A stretch of DNA of 11,427 nt from DATKZH01 sp964475955 (lineage in GTDB: Bacteria; Planctomycetota; Planctomycetia; Pirellulales; Thermoguttaceae). This document shows, piece after piece, positions 7,038 through 11,427 of this stretch. Made by a program: the position numbers and the translations under genes. Numbering within the stretch: position 1 is the first letter of the stretch; each line of letters opens with the position of its first letter. The stretch covers positions 1 through 11,427 of the forward strand of contig CAYYZY010000237.1 in the NCBI GenBank assembly GCA_964475955.1. Reading direction: 5' to 3'. The notes under the pieces were generated by a model that was not told where the DNA came from, did no database searches, and saw nothing but the letters and a program-made list of their open reading frames with translations.

Positions 7038-8333
7038 TCATGGGCCGTACACGAGGCCGGGGAGCCAGAGGGAGAGGGCCGGCACGTAGGTGATCACCAA
7101 CAGGCAGGCCAACAGGATGAGCCAGAAGGGGATCGCCTCGCGCACGAAGGCGTCGATCTTGACGCCGGTGATCGAACAGGTGGTGAACATCACCGTGCCC
7201 ATGGGCGGGGTGATCGTCCCCACGCTCAGGTTGAAGATGAACACGACGCCGAAATGCACCGGGTCGACGCCGAACGCCTTGGCCACCGGGATCAGGATGG
7301 GCGTGAGCACGATCAGCGCGGCGTTCCCCTCCAAGAACATCCCGAGCACCAGCAGGAAGACGTTCACCAGCAGCAGGAACGTCGTCTGGCCGGAGACGAC
7401 GCCCGCCACGCCCTCGGTGACCACGTGCGGCACGCGCTCCCAGGTGAGCACCTTGGAGAACCCCGAGGCGGCCGCGATGATCAGCATCACGTTGGCCGTG
7501 GCCGCGACCGACTCGATGAGCGCCCGCTTCAACTCCGGCCCCTTCATCTCCCGGTAGACGAGCGTGCCCAGCACGAAGGCGTAGACCACGGCGATCGAGC
7601 CGGCTTCGGTGGGCGTGAAAACGCCAAATCGTATGCCGACGATGATAATCAGCGGCAGCGCCAGCGCCAGCACGGCCGCGCGCCCGTTGCGCACGATTTC
7701 GCCGAGCCCGGCGCGCCGGGGGCGCGTGGGCCGGTAGCCCCGCCGGAGCGCCATCACGTGGACGCCGGCCATCATCAACAAACACGTCAGCACGCCGGGA
7801 ACCACGCCCGCCAGGAACAGGCGCCCGATCGACACGTTCCCCACGTACCCGTAGATGATCAGCGCGATGCCGGGCGGGATGATGGGGGTGATCAGGGCCG
7901 AGGCCCCGGTCACGGCGGCGGAGAAGGGCGGGCTGTAGCCGCGCTTGACCATCTCGGGCACGAGGATCTTCGACTGCATGGCGGCGTCGGCCAGGTTCGA
8001 CCCTGAGAGGCCGCCCATCAGCGTCGACAGTACCACGTTCACCTGGGCCAGCCCGCCGGGAAGGTGCCCGGTGAGCACCTCCGTGAACGCCACAAGGCGC
8101 CGGCTGATGCCCGTATGGTTCATGAACACGCCGGCGGTGATGAAAAACGGCACGCACAGAAGGGGCACCGATTCCAGCCCGCCCACCAGGCGCTGGACCA
8201 CCACCACCAACGGCAGGTCGCTGGTGAGCACGAAGTAGGAGAGCGTGCTCACGATGAGAGCGAAGGCGATCGGCACGTCCAAAAGGAACAGCGCCAGCAT
8301 CACGACCAGGGCGATCCAGACACCCCCACTCAT
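7038..8333 (-). CDS. dctM: TRAP transporter large permease subunit (DctM family)
   Basis: A 431-residue polytopic inner-membrane protein, the ion-coupled transport subunit of a tripartite ATP-independent periplasmic transporter. Roughly a dozen hydrophobic segments run along the full length. Family signatures are GGLSGSNLADAA (107-118), ITPIIPPGIALIIYG (148-162), FTPTEAGSIAVVYA (239-252) and VGTITPPMG (371-379), matching the paired re-entrant-loop regions of DctM/SiaM. The ATG at 8331-8333 overlaps the dctQ stop as ATGA, and AAGGAGG (8340-8346, opposite strand) lies 6 nt upstream inside dctQ. An upstream in-frame extension overlaps dctQ and is not membrane-like. Length is typical of unfused DctM. 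Confidence 0.97.
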   Translation of the reverse strand: MSGGVWIALVVMLALFLLDVPIAFALIVSTLSYFVLTSDLPLVVVVQRLVGGLESVPLLCVPFFITAGVFMNHTGISRRLVAFTEVLTGHLPGGLAQVNVVLSTLMGGLSGSNLADAAMQSKILVPEMVKRGYSPPFSAAVTGASALITPIIPPGIALIIYGYVGNVSIGRLFLAGVVPGVLTCLLMMAGVHVMALRRGYRPTRPRRAGLGEIVRNGRAAVLALALPLIIIVGIRFGVFTPTEAGSIAVVYAFVLGTLVYREMKGPELKRALIESVAATANVMLIIAAASGFSKVLTWERVPHVVTEGVAGVVSGQTTFLLLVNVFLLVLGMFLEGNAALIVLTPILIPVAKAFGVDPVHFGVVFIFNLSVGTITPPMGTVMFTTCSITGVKIDAFVREAIPFWLILLACLLVITYVPALSLWLPGLVYGP

Positions 8334-8836
8334 GGCGCGCCTCCTTCCGGGCCGTGGCCGTGCCGGCCGGCCGTGTTCCACCGGTGGAAGGCGCGGAACA
8401 GGTGGACGATCATCGCCGCGGCCGCAAGCGGCACCACCAGGTCGATGAACGTGTAGCGCACGTGCAGGGTCGGCGTGATCTTCACCCAGGCGACAAACAG
8501 CAGCTCCGTCCCCCAAACGGCGAGGAACACGAGCACCGTGGTCATGGCGATCATGCGGAAGAGCCGCATTGCGTAGCGCAGCCGCCCCGGCAGGCGGCGG
8601 ACCAGCACGTCGATGCTCACGTGCTCGTCGGTTCGCATCACGGTGCTCGCTCCGAGGAAGGTGAACCACACGACCAGCGCCTTGGAGACTTCTTCGATCC
8701 ACTTGAAGGGCTCGCCCACCACGTAGCGCATGAACACCCCGGCCACGGTGATCAGTACGATCGTGACCAGCGTGGCCATGGCCAGGTAGTCGTCGAGATG
8801 GCCCAGGACGTCCTTCAGCCGCTCCATCCGCTTCAT
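8330..8836 (-). CDS. dctQ: TRAP transporter small permease subunit (DctQ family)
   Basis: The partner membrane subunit of the TRAP transporter, 168 residues from the chosen ATG. Four transmembrane segments are visible at about 17-40, 47-68, 92-117 and 129-149. The stretch EPFKWIEEVSKALVVW (42-57) at the start of helix 2 is typical of DctQ. The stop overlaps the dctM start by four bases, indicating translational coupling. ATG at 8834-8836 is used; ATG at 8825-8827 (MERLKD) is equally possible. Neither has a good ribosome binding site, and a longer in-frame extension upstream is Pro/Thr-rich and unlike the family. Unusually, 341 bases separate it from dctP, which is normally close. Confidence 0.93.
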   Translation of the reverse strand: MKRMERLKDVLGHLDDYLAMATLVTIVLITVAGVFMRYVVGEPFKWIEEVSKALVVWFTFLGASTVMRTDEHVSIDVLVRRLPGRLRYAMRLFRMIAMTTVLVFLAVWGTELLFVAWVKITPTLHVRYTFIDLVVPLAAAAMIVHLFRAFHRWNTAGRHGHGPEGGAP

Positions 8837-8908
8837 CCGATCGTCCGTTTCCAAGGTTCTCGCCCTTCCGCCCGTCGCCCCCTCACCGAAAGTGGATCGA
8901 GTTGGGCG

Positions 8909-9056
8909 GGACGGACCGGACGGACAGGGTGTCTGCGCCGGCACTAACCGTCTCTGCGCTCCCCGTCTGCGCGTGCCGCAGTGAACGAACGGGGCTCACC
9001 TGCCGCCATCCTCATTCTGTCCATCCTGTTATCCCGTCCAAACCGCTATCCCGTCC
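8909..9056. repeat. Decayed short tandem repeats in the dctP-dctQ spacer
   Basis: Three kinds of short repetition lie in the 341-base spacer (8837-9177), which has no gene. GGACGG occurs at 8909-8914 and 8918-8923 (9-base period). TCTGCGC occurs at 8932, 8953 and 8966 in a CTCTGCG-type context. TATCCCGTCC occurs at 9030-9039 and 9047-9056 (17-base period), after the related TGTCCATCCTG. These look like remnants of CTCTGCG-type and CCTGTCCATCC-type low-complexity repeats that I recall from planctomycete and other environmental genomes. That resemblance is from memory only. Confidence 0.5.
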
Positions 9057-9114
9057 GCCGATCTCCGCGAAAGACCCCATGCCTCGAGAAGACACGCCGA
9101 ATCGCCGTGTCCTT

Positions 9115-9133
9115 GGCACGTTGGAAACGTGCC
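9115..9133. repeat. Hairpin GGCACGTT-GGA-AACGTGCC downstream of dctP
   Basis: A perfect 8-bp stem with a 3-nt loop, 45 nt past the dctP stop on the minus strand. It has the same build (GGCACGNT, 3-nt loop, ANCGTGCC) as the hairpin at 5733-5753, with one base pair changed in a compensating way (T-A for A-T) and the loop reading GGA where the other reads TCC. No T-run follows. It may cap the dctP transcript or be a member of a dispersed palindrome family. Confidence 0.65.
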
Positions 9134-9177
9134 CCACGTGCGTGCGCACCACTTGTTCGCAGTCTCTCACGCTACGA

Positions 9178-10233
9178 TCAACCGTCGTCGGCCGGCTCGT
9201 CCGGTCCGCCGGCTTCCCGCGCCCGGCGGTACTTTTCGAGCAGTGCTTGGACCCGATCGTACAGGCCGGGGGTCCACTGCGGGAACCGGTCGTAGACGGC
9301 GCGGCTCGCCCGGCGGAAGGCCGGCTTGTCGACTTCGTGCAGCGTCACGCCTTCCTCCCGGAGCTTGCCGGCGGCCTCCGCTTCGGCCTCGACGATCAGC
9401 TCGTTCATCACCAGCCCGGCCTCCCGGCCCGTTTCCGCCAGCACGTGTTGGAGGTCGTCGGGCAGCGACGCCAGGTACCGTTCGCCCCCGACGAACTGGC
9501 TGATCATCAGCATGTGGCCCGTCAAAGCGCAGTGCTTCGCCTGCTCGTGCAGCTTGGCGCCGTACAGCACGGGCAGGGGGTTTTCCGCCCCGTCGACCAC
9601 TCCCTGGGCCAGCGCCGGATAGAGGTCGCTGAAGGCCATCGGCGCGGGCGTGGCGCCCATCCCCTCGATCGCGCGGATCATCATGTCGGCGTTGGGGCAG
9701 CGGATCTTCATGCCGTGGAAATCGTCCGGCGTGCGCACCGGCCGGGTGGCGATCGTGTGGCGCGTGCCGTAGAGCCAGTTACCCACCACGACCCGCAGCC
9801 CGCGCCGGCGCAGCTCTTCTTCGAGCTGCTTCCACCAGTCGGTCTCGGCGAGGTAGAGGACTTCGTCGTAGGAATCGCAGAGGAAGGACCCGGCGAGGAT
9901 GCCCATGTCGGGCACGAGGTCCATGAGGAAGGAAGGATCGGTGATGTGCAGCACGTTGCCGCCCATCATCGCCTGCTCGGTCACGTCCTTCTGCGAGCCG
10001 AGCTGGTTGGAGGGGAACAGCTCCAGCACCAGGCGGCCGCCGCTCCGCTCGTGCGCCAGCCGGGACCACTCGTGGGCGGCCCGGTCGACCGGTTCGCCGG
10101 GCTGGTTGCCGTAGGCGATTTTGATGCGAAACGTGCCGTCGTCGGGCCGACGGTGGCGGATCGCGTACCATCCGGCCGCGTACGCCAGCAGCACACCGGC
10201 GAGGATGACGAGCGTGGCCCGGGGCGTGCTCAC
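9178..10233 (-). CDS. dctP: TRAP transporter substrate-binding protein (DctP family)
   Basis: A 351-residue extracytoplasmic solute receptor of a TRAP transporter. The N-terminus has one hydrophobic signal or anchor segment (residues 7-24), followed by a basic stretch, with no lipobox Cys; cleavage at AYA-AG is possible, or it may stay membrane-anchored. Family landmarks are GNWLYGTRHTIATRPVRTPDDF (split here: GNWLYGTRHT at 151-160, PDDF at 169-172), then GMKIRCPN (174-181) with Arg178 as the expected carboxylate-binding Arg, and GVVDGAENP (211-219) with Asn218. Substrates of the family are usually carboxylates such as dicarboxylates, sialate or uronates; the ligand here is not identifiable. 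It starts at GTG 10231-10233 with AAGGA (10242-10246, opposite strand) 8 nt upstream. It is the first gene of the minus-strand run. Confidence 0.95.
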   Translation of the reverse strand: MSTPRATLVILAGVLLAYAAGWYAIRHRRPDDGTFRIKIAYGNQPGEPVDRAAHEWSRLAHERSGGRLVLELFPSNQLGSQKDVTEQAMMGGNVLHITDPSFLMDLVPDMGILAGSFLCDSYDEVLYLAETDWWKQLEEELRRRGLRVVVGNWLYGTRHTIATRPVRTPDDFHGMKIRCPNADMMIRAIEGMGATPAPMAFSDLYPALAQGVVDGAENPLPVLYGAKLHEQAKHCALTGHMLMISQFVGGERYLASLPDDLQHVLAETGREAGLVMNELIVEAEAEAAGKLREEGVTLHEVDKPAFRRASRAVYDRFPQWTPGLYDRVQALLEKYRRAREAGGPDEPADDG

Positions 10234-10622
10234 GGCGGCGGTCCTTGGGTGCGGCGTGCGTACCCGGCGGCGGGGGTGCGGCGCAATACGGCGGAACGTC
10301 CATCGGTCGGCCGACGAACGCGGCGACCACGCGGAGGCCGGAAGCGTCGAGAGTCCGGCTCCATCTCAAGGTCCCGCGCTGGTTCGTGGGTCCGGCAGCC
10401 GCCCGGGGCGCGCGAAGATAGCAGACGGCGATCGGAGCGTCAAACGCCGGGAAGACGTGGTGCGCCGCCGCGCCGGTCGAGGCAGGCGGCCGTTACCTTC
10501 GCGCCCGGGTGAATTTGGGGACACTTTGGCAACCGCGTGGGCGGTCGATGCGGGAAGGGGTACGCTGGCCCGCTTTGGCTTGCCCGATGGTGGATGGCGG
10601 CCAAGGGCAGGCTACGCACTGT

Positions 10623-10654
10623 CCCGCCGAGCGGGTTCTCGCTGCCCGAGCGAG
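10623..10654. repeat. Tandem pair of small hairpins
   Basis: CCCGC (10623-10627) pairs with GCGGG (10631-10635) around CGA. Two bases later CTCGCT (10638-10643) pairs with AGCGAG (10649-10654) around GCCCG. Two adjacent perfect stems could belong to a structured RNA or to a REP-type element. No T-run or flanking gene clarifies their role. Confidence 0.4.
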
Positions 10655-10675
10655 GGGCGGCCAAGAAAAGAAAAC

Positions 10676-10793
10676 GGCGCGTTTGACGCTCGGAACGAGG
10701 CCGCGTGTTCTTACACGCTTTCTCAGGGTCGCGCCACCTCAAGAGGGTGCGATCCACCGTGTTGCCAGCTCGTCCGGAGACGTCAAACGCGCC
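10676..10793. repeat. 118-base segment bounded by 13-bp inverted repeats, with internal hairpins
   Basis: GGCGCGTTTGACG at 10676-10688 is the exact reverse complement of CGTCAAACGCGCC at 10781-10793. Between them are a perfect hairpin GCGTGT-TCTT-ACACGC (10703-10718) and a longer one, GGGTCGC (10726-10732) with GCGATCC (10749-10755), one G-T pair, extended by ACC/GGT inside. The core GCGTCAAACGC also occurs at 10437-10447. No target-site duplication flanks the segment. It could be a small non-autonomous mobile element, a structured RNA, or operator-like repeats. Confidence 0.5.
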
Positions 10794-11324
10794 TGCATGT
10801 TAACGGAAATGGCGATGGTAGACTCGAACTCCCAAGGGTAAGAGGAAAACGATCGGGGAAAACCGGTCCTCCAGCGTGGTGATCAGCCGCACCGGATTCC
10901 CAGCCACCGGCCGCGCCGGATTTCTGGCTCGCCGACCGGCTGCGCGCGCATGCTCAGGCATCCGGCGGCGGGGTTGAGGGTACCCGGCAGCACGCCGAGC
11001 ACCCGGTCAGAACGGAGCGGAGCGAGCAAGCCTCATGATGCGCCCTCCAAAAGTTCTCCGAGGTTTGGGAGAGGTGAAGAGCGCCCACGGCCGCCGCCGC
11101 GCCAGGAGTGATCCGGCCGACAGCACGACGCAGGCACTTGCCTCTTCCAGACCCAACAAACTCCAATTCCATGTTACTCGGCACTCCGTCCCAGGCAAGG
11201 CCGATTTCACGCCTTCTCCGTGCAGCCAGGAAGGCCACGCCGCGGTGCTCGGCCACCCACGTCCTCGGCCCACTCCTCCTGCCGTCTCCCACCCCTCCGA
11301 TCCCATTCGCGCGCCGGCAGATTA

Positions 11325-11341
11325 CCCCCCCCGTGAGGGGG
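11325..11341. repeat. C-run/G-run hairpin with GTGA loop
   Basis: Five of the eight C residues at 11325-11332 can pair with the five G residues at 11337-11341, leaving the loop GTGA, a GNRA-type tetraloop in RNA. It stands alone near the window edge with no nearby gene, so its role cannot be judged. Confidence 0.35.
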
Positions 11342-11427
11342 AAATGCCTGCCCCTTGCGGCCTAGAACCACCGTTAGATCCGGAGAGGTCGGTGCCCGGC
11401 CTGGCAAACTGCGGGGTTTGAGACGGT

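Larger units (their letters stand above)
10234..11427. other. Gene-poor 1.2-kb right end rich in inverted repeats
   Basis: No protein-coding gene is supportable here. The open frames on both strands are Arg/Pro/Ser-rich, overlap each other and show no motif, signal peptide or ribosome binding site. No tRNA or rRNA is evident. The leftmost part must include the dctP promoter, which I cannot pinpoint. Visible structure is several hairpins between 10620 and 10760, a 13-bp inverted repeat (10676-10793), another copy of its core at 10435-10447, a TTTGGGGACAC motif near 10514 and a C/G hairpin near the end. These suggest non-coding or mobile-element remnants. Confidence 0.55.

Noticed and set aside
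8902..10512. Long plus-strand open frame opposite dctP
   Set aside because: Antisense to a clear DctP; rich in Arg, Gly, His and Val with no recognisable domain.
10440..10757. Possible 105-residue minus-strand protein in the right-end region
   Set aside because: Arg/Pro/Ser-rich, no ribosome binding site or motif, and it runs through several hairpins.
10809..10834. tRNA 3'-end-like sequence on the minus strand (GAGTTCGAGTC T-arm look-alike)
   Set aside because: The T stem has only four of five pairs, no matching 5' acceptor strand lies at tRNA distance, and no anticodon arm can be drawn. A tRNA fragment att site cannot be excluded but is not supported.
11035..11421. Possible 128-residue plus-strand protein at the right end
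   Set aside because: Low-complexity Pro/Arg/Ser translation, overlapped by equally plausible frames on both strands, with no supporting signal.
1..11427. CRISPR array, prophage, toxin-antitoxin or defence genes
   Set aside because: No regularly spaced identical repeats, integrase, nuclease/methylase or small toxin-antitoxin pair is visible. The repeats present are few and irregular.

Overview
The window is GC-rich DNA with long-leadered secreted proteins, a PQQ-type beta-propeller protein whose mature N-terminus carries the WPGWRGPARDG motif common in Planctomycetota, and intergenic spacers full of short dispersed repeats. I infer a planctomycete or a close relative, probably an environmental genome. 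This rests on remembered family habits, not on a search.

Layout: 1-288 holds no convincing gene. A CPBP-family intramembrane protease (289-1086, minus) diverges across a 369-base spacer from a secreted heparinase II/III-type polysaccharide lyase (1456-3471, plus). The lyase converges on a long run of minus-strand genes. In transcription order these are TRAP transporter dctP (10233-9178), dctQ and dctM (8836-7038, overlapping by ATGA), a secreted protein of unknown function (6736-5810), deoxyribonuclease IV nfo (5703-4849) and a secreted PQQ-repeat beta-propeller (4801-3545). The last 1.2 kb (10234-11427) has no supportable gene but contains many inverted repeats.

How the genes may work together: the lyase should cleave a uronate-containing polysaccharide outside the cytoplasm. 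TRAP transporters typically import carboxylated solutes such as sugar acids, so the two could form a uronate-scavenging pair. That is inference: they lie on opposite strands about 3.6 kb apart and share no operon. nfo is a DNA repair gene unrelated to this theme.

The most interesting feature is the repeat architecture around the PQQ gene. A 27/28-base direct repeat sits at its 3' end and again just upstream of its start. In both places the repeat supplies the last Glu codon and the TGA stop of the minus-strand gene that ends there. An inverted copy of the same core makes a 72-base nested palindrome between the convergent lyase and PQQ genes. A second hairpin family (GGCACG-N-CGTGCC type) follows the 3' ends of two other minus-strand genes. 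I found no CRISPR array, tRNA, rRNA, transposase gene or complete undescribed multi-gene system.
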